Made by a program: the position numbers and the translations under genes. 64,000 nucleotides of DNA from Dryas octopetala (taxonomy: Eukaryota; Streptophyta; Magnoliopsida; Rosales; Rosaceae): contig OY992838.1 in the NCBI GenBank assembly GCA_963921425.1, positions 16,058,001-16,122,000 on the forward strand. Direction: 5' to 3'. Shown here one piece after another: positions 40,345 to 53,351 of the stretch; position 1 is the first letter of the stretch, and each line of letters starts with the position of its first letter. Under the pieces are notes generated by a model. That model did not search any database and was not told the DNA's origin. It was given only the letters and a program-made list of their open reading frames with translations.

Positions 40345-42820
40345 GCTAGTCCTCTTTAAGGGGTTCCTTTGTAGGGCCCACTTCTTGTTGTAGTTCAATA
40401 ATCAAAATATCTACTTTTTAAGTCTTCTTTCAATTATCATTTTTACAAAAAGACAAATATATTAGATAAATCAGACAACGTTTAGACACTTAATTTTTAC
40501 AATATAAATAGACAAGCATATTGTTTTAGATAAACACTAAAATTATCTCTATTTAATCAAATGATTGATTAAATCGTTAAATAATATCTGATAAATACTA
40601 AAATAAAGACATAAACATAGACAATTTCAATCATCAAACTACATTTAAGAGATTAATGAAAGTTCGCTTTATGTACGTACAATATATATATATACATCAA
40701 ACTTTATGCAAAATAATTAAATAGAAAATTAAGATTAAATACCAAATATAATTAAATTGTTATTCGCTTCTAGCTATGGCAAAGTCCTACACCTGTAATT
40801 TAACTAATAATTTTGACTCTAAAAATTTAATCCTTAATCCAATATATATTTATTTTATACATATTTAATATTTATTTCTCAATTTATTATATTACTTTTT
40901 TTTTTATACCCTAAATGCCAATTGTTTGGCTTTTTATTATATTTATTTAATTCTGAATTATTGCTTAATGATTTTTTTTTTTGTCTTATCTTTATATTTT
41001 TATTTTTCTAAATAATTGCTAATTAATTGCTATTTGTCTTATCCTTATATTTTCTTTTTCTAAATGATTGTTGTTTCATCTTTTCCTTAAATTGTCTTTT
41101 TCATACCACTCTTTTGGTAAGTCCGGTTACATATTGGGTAAGTGTGATTACATATACGGTAAGTGTGATTACATATTCGATAATTGTGATTATATACATA
41201 CAATTACGTGTCTAAATAGTTTTCGATTTGTCTAATTTTTTGCATAAGTGATTCTTAAAGGGAGACTTAAATAATAGACAGCTTTGATTATCAAATTCTA
41301 ATGTGAAGTGGGCCTCACAAAGAATTGTATAATAGCTTTATTTAAATGATTAATGAAAGCTTAAGGGACTAATGTAAGAGTCTTTATATATGCATAATAA
41401 TTATAGAGTGCTACTATTCCCGCCTTCATGTCCTATTTTTTCACCCACCCTATAATTACACCCCTTTAAATTTTAAGAAATAATAATCCTCTTTTTTTCA
41501 TCCGCCAATGTCCCTAAAATACCCTTACTAATAAACACTTTTTCCACCAAATTTCTTTCTCCATATTCTCTTTCTTCCATAAACCATAAACTCTATTCAC
41601 CCACCAAATTTTGAACCAATATACAACCTCATACATACTCCTAGATCAAATAGGAAGAGAGTGAGAGATGAGGGGGCAGGTTAAATAAACCCATATATTA
41701 TAACTTTGTAATGTTCCTAAGAACGTTTATATTAGGGTGTGATTGTGAATAAGAGAAGAAATCAAACAAAACAATTAGAAAAAACAAGGGAAATTTGGGA
41801 ATATGAATGATCGAGACAAAATCATATGTTGGAAACAATATTTTAGGATCAAATTGTGAATTACTCTGCAGAAGACAAAAAGAAAAAGAAATTATTGTTC
41901 ATGAATCTAAAGTGGTTTTCCTTGTATATTAAAGTGTGGAATACGAAGAGAAGATGAAATGAGTTTATGTGGGTGTAGAGAAGTAGAGGGGTAAACTATC
42001 TTTTTGTTTACATAAGTTTTTAGAGGTCATTTCACAAAAATTAAACAAGTGATTAATATTTTTATAAAGTGGTGGGTAGGAAAATAGGACAGAAGGGTGA
42101 GAATAGTAGCACTCTAATTATATTGTATGTAGTCTTCTTTATGAGATCTCTTGTAACCCATTTTGCATTGTAGTTCAATGATGGAAACATTCCATGTAAT
42201 AGTTCTTCATTCAAGGATTATCCTTATAAAAAATTAGATTAATCGAACACAATCTAGATACTTAATTGTAACAAATTAAATAGACAGACATAGTGCTTCC
42301 AATAAACACTAAAATTATCAGCATCTAATCAAATGGTTAATTAGTCTCCTATTTGTCTAATTTTTTTTATAGGTGATCTTTGAATGGAGACTTAAAAATA
42401 GAGGACTCTGATCATCAAACTCTAATGTAGAGTTGGTCACACAAAGAATCCTCTTATATACTTATTTAAATGATTAATCAAAGAGTGAAAGCTTCTTCTA
42501 TTTAGAGGACTCAGGTAACATACCTGACATAAAATAATTAAATTGTAAATCCCCTCTAAGGGGTTCCTTCTAGGGCCAACCCACTTTGTGTTGTAATTTA
42601 ATAATCGAAACCTTTCACTTTTTAAATCTTCATTCAATGATTATTCTTACAAAAAATCAAATAAATCGGACACAATTTAAATGCTTAATTATGACAGATG
42701 CTTAATTATGACGAATAAATAGGACATTGTGTTTTTTATAAACACTAAAATTAACACCATATATCCTTCGGTTAAATAGTCTTTGATTTGTCTAATATTT
42801 TGCAAAATGCATGAAATTAA
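40345..42820. mobile_element. Cluster of related MITE copies
   Basis: A motif around aaggggttcc(t)t..tagggcc, followed by a repeated (a/t)aataatcaaaa...tttttaa(a/g)tcttc block and a caaa(t/c)gattaat block, recurs at about 40355-40700, 42125-42470 and 42545-42810. Inverse-sense matching ends (gtgggcctcacaaagaat; ggtcacacaaagaatcc) occur at about 41305 and 42435. These look like several copies of one foldback MITE family inserted beside each other. A separate hAT MITE (41406-42114) splits the set. Exact boundaries were not resolved. Confidence 0.55.
41406..42114. mobile_element. hAT-type MITE, 709 bp
   Basis: Terminal inverted repeats GAGTGCTACTATTCCCGCC and (reverse complement of the right end) GAGTGCTACTATTCTCACC; the similarity continues through gtcctatttt..acccacc. 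A perfect 8-bp duplication TAATTATA lies at 41398-41405 and 42115-42122, the hAT signature. No coding frame. Confidence 0.9.
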
Positions 42821-43109
42821 TAAATTAATAATAAATAAAAAGAAAAACAAGAGCCTGAGAGGATTATCGAAAAGAATACAACACCCTTAGGACAAAACAG
42901 AGGAATTACAAGCAAATCCCAATAAACAGAAACGACTTCACTTGTATAATGGCCTATTGCCCCCAGCATGTCCTAGCAAAAGCTCTGGTGATAAATTACA
43001 GTAACATATGATATAGTTCCCTAAGGACATCAAGATATATTCTGCAGACATGCATCTCAATCACAAATTGCTGAGCCCTACCATGAACTATTTCACTAAC
43101 TGCACCAGT

Positions 43110-43777
43110 ATGACAGAAACAAAAATGACCCAAGCAAGTCCCAGAGCGAAGTCTTTGGATTCCAACCTGTCATGCAAAGCCCATTACACAGTCAGAATGC
43201 TGTTCAATCACACAGCTCAATTAGATTACAGATGAGGCAAGGATATATACCAAGCTGCTCATTGAAAATAGTCATGTCAGGAATTTTCTTGTCACTATCA
43301 TCATTATCCCACTCCAGAGCATTCTTGAGAGCTTACATCAATGGTGGGTTTCTCCAGTTTTGGTTCACCACTTACCTTTGCATAAACCTGCAATGTGCAG
43401 AAACATCAATCCTCATATCCACATAAATTTAAAGTAACACTGCTAATGCAACTTAATCAACTAAAGAGAAGAAGTAGTATCAAAGACAATTCTTCACCTC
43501 AGTCATCATTTCACCAAGCTACCTAACTGTAACTTCATTGTTAGGGTTGCCCACATTGAAAATGTGACCATTCGCCCTAGCAGGATTTTTCTGAAGAAAA
43601 CAATATCGCACTACTGGGCAACTTCCTTTGCATACTAAATATTAATTCAATTTTTTTTTTTTTGTTTTTACTTACAAGCATCAACAATTAAGCTTCAATA
43701 GCATCCTTTATAAAAACAAAAGTTCTATGAGATTCACCACCATCTACAAGCTTGAGTGGCTCACGACAAAGAAGGTT
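43110..43777 (-). pseudogene. UDP-apiose/UDP-xylose synthase (AXS) pseudogene fragment
   Basis: Four exon pieces with introns lie on the minus strand: 43777-43690 (NLLCREPLKLVDGGESHRTF then VFIKDAIEA), 43590-43498 (NPARANGHIFNVGNPNNEVT), 43387-43251 (VYAKVSGEPKLEKPTIDVSS, later DDSDKKIPDMTIF) and 43166-about 43110 (GWNPKTSLWDLL). These match the C-terminal half of AXS, an SDR-type enzyme that makes UDP-apiose and UDP-xylose from UDP-glucuronate in the cytosol. A TAG replaces a codon in the second piece (EVTVR*LGEMM), and the third is frameshifted with a TAA before the DDSDK segment. The N-terminal half, with the NAD-binding region, is missing. Not functional. Confidence 0.85.
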
Positions 43778-45477
43778 CTGTAACAGAAGAAAACAGGATT
43801 TGATCACACCAAAAATAGCAAATAAATAGGGAAGATTACAACTACTATCACACATACAAGAGGGAAACTAGAGACCCAAAACAAGGAATGGAAATGCATG
43901 CAATCTTATAGAGCACGTTACTTTTGTTTCCTTCCCCCTTTCCACATCATAAAGCAAGAGGCAAAAGTGGCATTTCTAATCACCAATGACAGATAAGCGG
44001 AGCAACCAACCAGAAACATGAAACATGACATCACAGTTTTTTTAAAGAAAAAAAAGAGTATAAACCTTGAACAAATCTGGAGTTCCCAAGAGAAACCTAT
44101 ATCACTATTTCCCTACCTGCTTTGACACAGGGCCTTATTACTATCATTTCTTTTTCTTTTAACACTCCAATTCTGACCCACAGATGCCAGTATTTTACAA
44201 CCTAAAGTTGCTATTATCATAAACTACCATCAACTTCCTGACCACAAGAAATATTCATTAATATAAAAATTGAATTGGACACAACCATATACAAAGAATG
44301 TACAAACCCCAAAAGTTTTACATCCTCATACAAGAATCAAGTAATGTCCAACTCAGAACATATAAGATGATGATGCTATTAGGACCAAAAAAAAAAAAAA
44401 TCCAATACTGTTTGTACCCAAAAAACAATTGTATACTATTAGGAAATAGGAAATTGATAAATTAAGAACTATTCTTATACTAATATATTTATATTCTTAG
44501 AAAAAGATGTATAAAGTTATTGACATCAGGCAAGACAAGGACCCAGCTCTTCAACCTCAGGTCCAAGTTAAGTTGGAATCCTAATTTCTTGTTCTACTTG
44601 AGACAAACAATCAAGGCTTATTGTTCACAATGCTCTGGATCTACAATTTGCATGCTAGCATTAGTATTATATCACAAAATTCGGCATATGTTTAAGCATT
44701 AGAGTATTATGCCACACCATCAACACATATATAGGACATATCCAAATTCAGTACCAGCTGGTATTGATTGATATTTCAAACTGCACTCTATGTCTTCTTA
44801 ATTAGGATTCAAAATGGTTATCAAAACATTTTCTGGTCTCTAACTTGAGAAAGGAAATTTTTGGTGTGAAACCAAGTTTGGGTGTGAATCACCTGGAGTG
44901 AATTCAGTCTCTATCTTTATCTTTTAAGAGGTTCAATCTTCTTGTTGTCTTAATCTGCTTAGCCTACTAAGAAACTGTTTCTTGAGTTCATATCTTCTTA
45001 TATTCTTGCCCATCTGGCATTTTCAGCAATTCTATTGTCTTCCCTTACTTCTGAAATTTCTAGCAATCCTTCTAAACCTGAGTTTAAATCTTATCTTACA
45101 CATAACTTATCTTATGTTGAATAACCTCAATTCACTAAAATGGAATTAAGACTTGCATTGGAATTTGAACAAACCGTAAACTAGAGGAGTCTACACAGCC
45201 ATTGGATCTACTTTGTTTCTGAATTTTAAGGAGAAAGAAAGAGTAAGCAAAAAATGTAAAAACTAATATGTCGAAAAAGAAATAGTAAGAGAAATTTGAA
45301 ACCAGGGGAGATTTCAATCGATTGGATGTCGATCTGTTGAATATGCATATATGTTTGATCAAAGTAAGGGCTTTTAGATTCGCTGCTGAAAAATGAAATT
45401 TACAAGCATAGACTGCAGAATTAGTACCTGACTGAGATGGAATAATTAAAGTGGGACCCAATCATGGACATCGCACA
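43778..45477. other. Non-coding interval
   Basis: AT-rich sequence between the AXS and NLR pseudogenes. No protein or repeat family recognised. Open stretches (44520-44702, 45135-45461) have no recognisable motif. Confidence 0.5.
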
Positions 45478-48400
45478 TCATATTCTTTGGTTATCGGTAC
45501 CAAAGAATATGTTGGGGATGTGAGCAATCTTGGGCCAATCTTCCCCTGTCTCTCTCTGGCACCGTTGTTTTAGCAAAGGACAATCACATTCTATTTGTAG
45601 TTCAGAAAGAGAAGTGGGTAGCCCTTCATCTGGCAAGCACTGGAGCTCAGGGCAACTCCAAATCCACAACCTTTGAAGAGAGGTGAGGTGTCTCAACTCC
45701 TTGCCGTTCACGGTCTTAAGATTCAAACATTGGAAGATGCTGAGAGAAGTGAGAGTGGTGGGCAGCAGCCCCTCCTCCGGAAACGAATCTACATCTTCAC
45801 ATCCTTCGAAGCCCCTACCTCCAAACGCTTGAGAGAGGTGAGTCTTTGTAGACCCCACTGCATACGCTTTGCAATCACTTTTTTGCAATCATAGATATCA
45901 AGTGATTGTAATTTTGGTGGCAATCCCCCTTCCGGAAATGATTCCAATTCTGGACAATCATTTATATAAATAGTCTCAAGAGATGGGAGAAGGGTGTGCA
46001 TCTCTTCTGGCAGTGACCTCAGTTTCTTACATCTCCAGATATAAATTGAAGTCAAGTTGGGCGCTTGTAGCCCTCCATCGGGAAAACACACCAAATTTGG
46101 GCATTCCTCTATTTCCAATTCAGTGAGGGATAGGAGGAGTTTAGGGCATTGGGAAGTAGCAAGGGATTCTACATTAGCGTTCGAGATTGTGAGCTTTTCA
46201 AGCTTTGGGAAGTAGTCTAACGGGAATCTCCCACTTAGCTTGGGACAATCCTCCAGAACAAGCTCACAAAGATTAGGAAAAGCTCCACCCTCTTGATTGC
46301 CTCCAACATAAGACCATTCTTGCCACTCCCGCATACTTTCGAATTTCAAAACTTGCAGAGATCTAAATGGCACCCCCATTCCACAAGTATCGTCACCATA
46401 AAACTCAGGGCCTATGGACACCACCCCATTTAACTCAATAATTTCAAGCTCTCTGAGGGAGGGTAACTGCCCTAGTGGTGGCAAGAAGAAACAATATTCA
46501 CATTTCACAAGTTTTAGAGAAACTAGATTGGAGGAAGAATGATCTACTAACCAACCAGGAAATCTTGTACCCCCATAAGAACGGATCGTGAGTATTTTTA
46601 GGTTTGTATGAGGTTGGAGGTTGGCAAGCACTTCTCCATCTTTTTTTGAATCCTCAGTATCACCTCCCCATTTTAAACATAGTTGATTGAGATACTTCTT
46701 ATCCCTCATATTGGCCTCCAAAGCATCCTCGGCCCTCACAATATTATGAAGCCCAGAAATATCAAGTTGTCCGCGCAAAGACTTAAGCTCCTTCAACTCT
46801 GCAATGTTACGCCCAGTGTCTTTGTCTAGGACAAACTCGCCTTTAAACGTTTGTAGATCTCTCAATCTCCCCATATGTGGTGGCATTTTTTTCAACTCTT
46901 CGCATCCCGTGATATTAAGATGGCGCAAGCTGATTAGTCTTCCAAAGTTAGTTGGCAACTCAGCAAGACCATAGCACTTTTCCAACAATAACGTCTGTAA
47001 ATTATATAAAGTACACATCGTCTCAGGTAACTTTTGGATTCCACTGTAAGATAAGTCCAAGTACCTAAGATGCTTCAAGCTACCGATTGAATTTGGCAAC
47101 TCACCAATATCATATCCTGATAAATTGATCAATCTTAGATATTGCAGCGCGGGCAAGAGATCATGCAGTACACCATATACATTTAATGATGGTAAGGGTA
47201 GAAAAGTGTGTAAATGTTTGGCCTCATATAAAGCTTCCAATTTCTCTGAGCCATCAGAATCAAGTCCCTTCATATACGAAAAATGACGAGTCTTGCTCAC
47301 AATGTTGACAGAGTCATCATTGTTCTCCAACCTAACACAAAATTCTCCGGATAAAAATTTTGCTAAATCATTAACAAGGTCATGCATGATGAAACCACTT
47401 GAGAATAGAAACTCGGAACGTTGAAAAAATGACCTTGACATTAGATCATTAAAGTATTCCTCCCCAGTTTCTTCCATGGTTATATTCTTGTTTTTAGGTT
47501 GTAAGAGATCTTCAGCCATCCACATCAAAATCAATTTTGATTTTTGAAATACATAATCTTTGGGAAATATTGAACAATACATAAAACAACGCTTGAGATG
47601 TGGAGGTAGATAATGGTAACTCAACCATAGAGCCGGCAGAATCTCCATATCTGACAACTCCCATATTTCACTCTTCAGTATCTTTTCCCATTCCTCCGGA
47701 TCTAATTTAGAGCGTAATAAACTCCCAAGTGATTTTGCAGCTAAAGGAAGACCTTTACACTTTGTAACAATTTGTCTTCCGACTACTTCAAGATCTGGAT
47801 GTGTATTCACTCCTGCATTTTGTAAGGCATGTTTTGCAAATATTAACCAGCAATGGCCCTCACAAATTTGCTCCAGACGGTGAATTTGACCAAGAGTGCC
47901 CATCCTAGATGCAACATCGTCAATACGTGTTGTGACAATGATCTTGCTTCCATGGCTTCCGTTCTCAAAGGGACGAGTTAAGAGATCCAATTGGGAATGA
48001 TTCACTTTCCAAACATCATCAAGAACAAAGAGAAACTTTTTCCCCATCAAAGCCTCCTTGAGATTAACTTGAAGCCTATCTAGGTCTGTGATATGATCAC
48101 ACGTTCCTGAAGTGACTGACCCACAAATTGTTTGTGTTATTTTGACAACATCAAATTGTTCCGAAACACAAACCCATGCTCGGAGGTGAAAATGTTGCTG
48201 TACTCGATCATTGTTGTATACTAGTTGAGCAAGAGTGGTCTTCCCAATCCCCCCCATGCCCACAATGGGAATCACGCTTATCTTATTGCCAGTCACGTCA
48301 TCCGCTAGCAATAATTTGATGATGTTGTCCTTCTCCTTCTCCCTTCCAAATACAGAGTCTTCTCCCAAAGGCAAAGAAGTTGTAGGTAACCTTGCATATG

Positions 48401-48784
48401 CATGTAGGCTATCCTTAACATCTTCTTTCAAACCAAGCACATCTTTTTCACTTACAATAAGTTCTAACCTCTCAAGAATCTCCAATATTCTGGGTTCAAG
48501 AGTTTTGTCAAGTTCATGCAAGGAAGGAGAAGTGATATTGTGTACCTGACGAGTGCTGCTGCTCCCAGATTCTTCTTCTTCCACCTGGCGTCGCAGGACT
48601 TCAGTCTTGATCTCATCCAACAGGTCCTCTGTATGATGGAGAGCATCTTTAAGCTCATCAAGCCACTCCCTCACTCTCGGGTCTCTGATTTGCTTCCCTT
48701 CTGCATCATCCAGCACTGCATTCACTGACCACAACTTCATCTTCAACTCCCGGAGCCGTCCAGCAGTGACTTTGGGAATTTTCC
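45478..48784 (-). pseudogene. CC-NBS-LRR disease-resistance gene, 5'-truncated and frameshifted
   Basis: A long open frame (48818-45789, 1009 codons from its first Met) carries a partial coiled-coil domain (SVNAVLDDAEGKQ, HHTEDLLDEIKTE), P-loop GMGGIGKTTL (about 187-196), kinase-2 KFLFVLDDVW (261-270), RNBS-B GSKIIVTTR, GLPLA (356-360), RNBS-D CFMYCSIFPKDY, MHD at about 478-480 and many leucine-rich repeats. The normal first 40-50 residues are absent. Upstream DNA switches to an RPL10A intron/exon at about 48785, so the first in-frame Met lies in intron sequence. At the 3' end one G is missing in a G run (45812-45815 as C on the + strand). The frame stops at 45789 while the LRR continues in the next frame ([20 protein letters not shown] to [13 protein letters not shown]) to 45478. 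NLRs are cytosolic immune receptors; this copy is probably a pseudogene, unless transcribed through the fusion with the indel being an assembly error. Confidence 0.88.
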
Positions 48785-49560
48785 TACAGCGCATATGAAT
48801 TGAACCAAAATAAGACAAGAAAAGAACTATAGTTAAACAAATGCAAGTACAAGCAATTCAACAAAATCTTCATCTTCAAACAATACTATTAACAATTCAA
48901 CAGATTGAGCAATTCACAAAAACTTCATGATAAATACCAGAGCAGCTTACAACAAAAAAAAAAAAGTTCAAATAAAGGAATGATTTTTTAAGAACATCAA
49001 TACTGCATATGCACATATTACAGTTCAGAAAGCAAGCAGCAATCAAAAAAAATTTCAAATACTCTTCCTAAGCAGACTGCCTACCCACCTGCTTTGTTGA
49101 GACCAGGACCCAAAAGACGGGGGATCTGCTTAATGACAGCTTCGGATGCTAAAAAGGCATGGTATTTCTTGGCCAACTTCTTAACCAATTTCTTGTTCTT
49201 GTTTAGCTTCTTCAACCCTTCTACATCCATGTAATCCAAACCTAACTTCTCAGCCTGTAATTAAATCAACAAAGAAAACAGTACAGAACACAAAGAAATC
49301 CACTAATTCAATCTTATGTTGATGCTTTATCTGAGCAAAAAATTCATTACCTCTTCAACATGCTGAGTATCTCCAAGCATGCAGACCTTCATCTTTGGAC
49401 GAGGAATGTGTGGCAACTTAACAGAACCACTGAAACGCTTGTCCTTTTGGGGATCATAGTTTTTCAAAGTTCAATGGTCTCAGTGAAGTTACGCTTCTTT
49501 TCCTTGGACACATTCATAATAATGGAAATACCCTCTCTGAGAGTATCACTCTGACGCTTA
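48772..49560 (-). pseudogene. RPL10A: Ribosomal protein L10a (uL1) gene fragment with 10-bp deletion
   Basis: Exon 2 (49560-49351) reads SDTLREGISIIMNVSKEKKR, then [20 protein letters not shown] after a frameshift. Ten bases (matching CAGATTGGTC of the normal QIGL codons) are missing after NFTETIEL, giving an immediate TGA. Exon 3 (49254-49089) is intact: [20 protein letters not shown] to [12 protein letters not shown]. The next intron runs from 49088 to a TGTAG acceptor at about 48785. It is followed by GAAAATTCCCAA, which in phase gives GKFP, the expected start of exon 4. After that the sequence is NLR, not RPL10A. Later exons and the 5-base coding exon 1 were not found. uL1 is a 60S stalk protein; this copy cannot make it. 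Confidence 0.88.
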
Positions 49561-51301
49561 CTGTAGAGACATAGATACAGTCAGAAATACTAAGATGGTA
49601 GCACTAAAAAATAGCCACTTAGCATGTCATACAATAATGCACAAAAATATTATGAAATTAATAAATGGTAACATTTTCTCAAGAAAATGGTAACATTTTC
49701 TTACCATTTTCTTGATTTTTTTTCTCAAGAAATGGTAACATTTTCTCAATAAATGGTAAGTTACCACATTCTTGATTGAAGTTACCCTTTTCTTGAACCA
49801 AACATCAAGAAAATTGTAACAGAATCACTGGGCCAAAAAACGTTACGCACTGCAACTATATACAGACAAAAGAGCAATTGCATTTCCAGAATGCTAAATA
49901 CAAGCTCCTGTTTGACAATCAGGTTTTGACATACAATTTAAAATTACACAGTTTGACTAGTCTGGAGACGCGCTAGAGGCGGCATATGTTGAAGAATGCC
50001 TCCTTTGACACATTTACTCTGCGTGGGATTGAATGATAGGTCTACTACATCCTTGTGCACAACTCAGGTTCCTAGCAGACATATTATTATAGAGGCAAGC
50101 CCTTGCCCATGGCAGTATTTTTTCAGCATCTCTCACAAAAGGAATGTATTTGTCTAGTCTAACATACCCAATTATCCTATGCTAGTTTAAATTGGAGTGC
50201 CTGAATATTTACTAACGAACATGAACTTATTAATTTTAATCCTCAATTTCTGAAATAATGATTAGAACCCCCAGTTAATCTACTCATTCCAAGCACATGA
50301 AAAAGTAACGTCTCAAACACTTAATTGTCATAATTTTCAGGATGCATACAGATCGATTGTCCTCCTACGTCCAAAAGTTTTGCCTTTGAGCAGAAGTAGG
50401 TAGAATTTTCTGAAAATGTTGGCTTGAGCCACATTTTTCAGAACTTTTGTGTTATGCATAAATCAACTTAGACATTAACTTCAACAACTAGGTGATGATT
50501 CATAAATTAAAGGCTGATTGCGAAGGCTATACATGCTAAGTAAAAATAAATGACATAATAACAATGTGTTTTTTTTTTCTCAACTTGGGTGGGTTAATTT
50601 TAATAATTTTGGGCAGGGAAGAAATTTTGGTTTCAATTTCAATATTTTGGGTGGGGAATGAATTTTAGTTTCATAAAAACACATTTTTTGGGAGGGGAAG
50701 CAAATTTGGTTTCAATTTTAAGTTTTTGGGCAGGGAATGGTACTTTTGATTTCCACTTCAACTTTGTAGGGTGAAAATTGGTAATTTTTATTGGAAGCCT
50801 CCAATAAATGGCCAAAGCACTTCCGGTCATCCCACTATATACTATATCAAGTATATTGATCTAAATTAACTCAGACAATATATTAGAGGTCAATATCGGT
50901 ACTCAAAAATCCTTTTAGATTGACAAGAAAACACCTTATGTTTTGTAAACCACAACATATGTATTCTAAAAGTTTTAAAATATAAATAGATTGCATGTCT
51001 AAATGTGATTGTCAAACAGGGGTGTCAAACTGCCAATTTGATATAGCAATTGCACATCGGGCTGGAATAGATTGACATTGCAATAATATTTACTCCAAAT
51101 GTTCATGTATCACAATATGCTAATAAGGGCATATCACTGAAGAAAACATCCGTGTGTATCCAAACATAATATTTACCAAAGTGTCAATACATATTTTGAC
51201 AACATATCCACATTTACACATCAAGTACCAAAAAGTGCCAATACAGAGTTTGCCAATACACATGCTTGTATTTTGATGCCAGCTGCAATAATACCCCTTT
51301 A
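49561..51301. other. Non-coding interval with small repeats
   Basis: 49640-49800 holds several copies of aatggtaacattttctcaag in both orientations (short inverted repeats). 50600-50800 holds three to four degenerate copies of a roughly 55-bp unit around ttttgggcagggaa...ttttggtttcaatttc. 50991-51085 is a 95-bp segment repeated at 59457-59550. No gene. Confidence 0.55.
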
Positions 51302-51379
51302 TGTATTAACCAAACCAAAGTCAGCAACCTTGGCCCTCATGTCATCCCCAAGAAGTATGTTTGAGGGCTTTAAATCTCT
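51302..51379 (-). pseudogene. TMK-type receptor-like kinase, catalytic-loop fragment
   Basis: The minus strand reads [20 protein letters not shown] then FGLV, followed after two residues by a TAA. This is the HRD-to-DFG segment of a kinase in the wording typical of TMK receptor-like kinases (plasma-membrane auxin-related LRR kinases). The His of HRD and everything on either side is unrecognisable. Only about 26 codons, so it is a relic. Confidence 0.75.
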
Positions 51380-53351
51380 CGTGCTAGGGTATTCTTCACT
51401 TCATTGCTTTGTGGGACAGGGGGGTTGTTGTTCTTGCTGGCTGCCTTCTGTGAGGGGCTTTTGTTGTGCTTGGCTGCAAATTTGAAAAATATAACAGAAC
51501 TTCATTTAAGGGGACGTGAGATTTCTAACCAATTTAAAGCAGCTGTAAGATAAGAATGAACTTCATTTCAGAATTTGAAACCAATGCAAGGAAAGAAAGT
51601 CAAAAAAAAAAAAAAAACCAATTTTCAACCAATGCATAATAATCTGTATCAAGCCTATAAAATGTGCAAATGTGCAGCTAGTGTATAAAATGTGGAGCAA
51701 GTGTATGAAATTTGGGGCATACTAAAGCTGGATGTAATTGAGGTTCCAAGCAGCCAAACCAATCCTAATTGTACCTTTTTTTTTAAATGTTTTTTTTTTT
51801 TTTTGCATTTGCAAGTTAAAATGTTATGATAATTGGTAACTTATACTAATTAATAGATTAAGCATAAAGATCAGCAGTCAAAAGCAATTTTGCACAGTAG
51901 TACAAATTAACTGATTTGTAAAAATGTATTTAAATGCAAATTTGAAAACAAAGGAAGAACCTCTAACTTTATGAGCAATACAGAAGTATCATGTACTAAT
52001 TCAAAATTATCAGAATATTTTAATCAAAGTGTTTGATTAATCAGAGTGTTTTAATCATGAATCGATACCTACTAAAATCATAATCTATATAAGAAGGCAA
52101 AAAAGTGGAACCACTTTTCCACAGCACCCCTCACCAAAGAAAAAAAGAAAACCAGAAAGCCTAATCTCTATTTTAAGAGACTTAAAGTCGTGGCCCAAAT
52201 GACTGCATGTCCATTTTACGTTGGACAATTGAATTGAGAAACCTAATGAATTAGCTTTCAAAATCAATTAAGCGACGTCTGTAGCCAGCTAAGTAGCTAT
52301 ATCTATACATAGTCAATATTCACCATTAAACCATCTTATTCTTGGGCATGTCATCAACTATTTAAGAAACCTGAAGATAAAATAAATGATTTCACAACAT
52401 GTTTATGTGTTTATTAACATTATTGTTTAGGTAAAAACTTGCCAAAAGCAGACATAATATACAATGGATTTATAAAATTTTGGGGTCCTAAATATTCAAC
52501 GGCCTGAGATATCTAGTTATCTCATTCATTTGCCTACTTTCAAGACCAGCCTTAGACATAACCAACCTTTCAAGGGTTGCAAACCAAATGAAATCAAGTC
52601 CATAACGAAAATCAAAGACTGCCATCTTTGCCAACATAAAGGGAAAAAATTAGCAAGCTTAAATTCACATGCATTAAGTGGAGGGAATTTGATAACAATG
52701 CCACCCCCAAAACAAACTCACAGGCTCGACGACCTTGCAGGTCAATGCAGACGACCAAGCAAACCAAACCCAGGAAGAAAAACAGAGGGCAAGCAAGCAA
52801 ACGCAAAGAAAAGGCAAACAAAAAATATTTGATGCCGCGGACAAATATTGTAATGGATGAAAAGGTAAAATGTTATAATATTGTAATTAGATGAAATGAT
52901 GACATAAAATAGGCTGTGATTAAAATTGAAAAAATTAAATGAGAAAGTTAAAGTATTGAAACATTATATCTAAAATATTAGTTGGGATGCTTCAATAAAG
53001 ATGACTTTGTTATCAAATTGCATACAATAAAAAACTGCATTTATGAATCACTTTTTTCATATCATTAAGAAAAGAACATGGTTGAGATTTGAATATATGG
53101 ATAAATGAAATTTGAAATTTGAAGTGGAAGAAAAGAACATAGCAATTATTTTCTTAATCCAGAAACATAATTGCAACAATACCTTGTCTTGCAGATCAAA
53201 CACCTTCAGATTTACTTCTTTAAATGTGAATGTTGGTTTGCTTAACCCAGGAGTCCTTCATGAAAAAAAAAAAAAAAAAAAGGGTCAAGCAAATGGGGAG
53301 CAGAGTCATAAACTTGTGGGCAAATGGGGACCTAGGAATACAAACATGTAC
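51380..53351. other. Non-coding interval
   Basis: AT-rich, with poly(A)/poly(T) tracts (51602, 51777, 53262). No host-gene or transposon domain recognised. Short frames at 52530-52832 on both strands are low-complexity and probably spurious. Confidence 0.5.
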
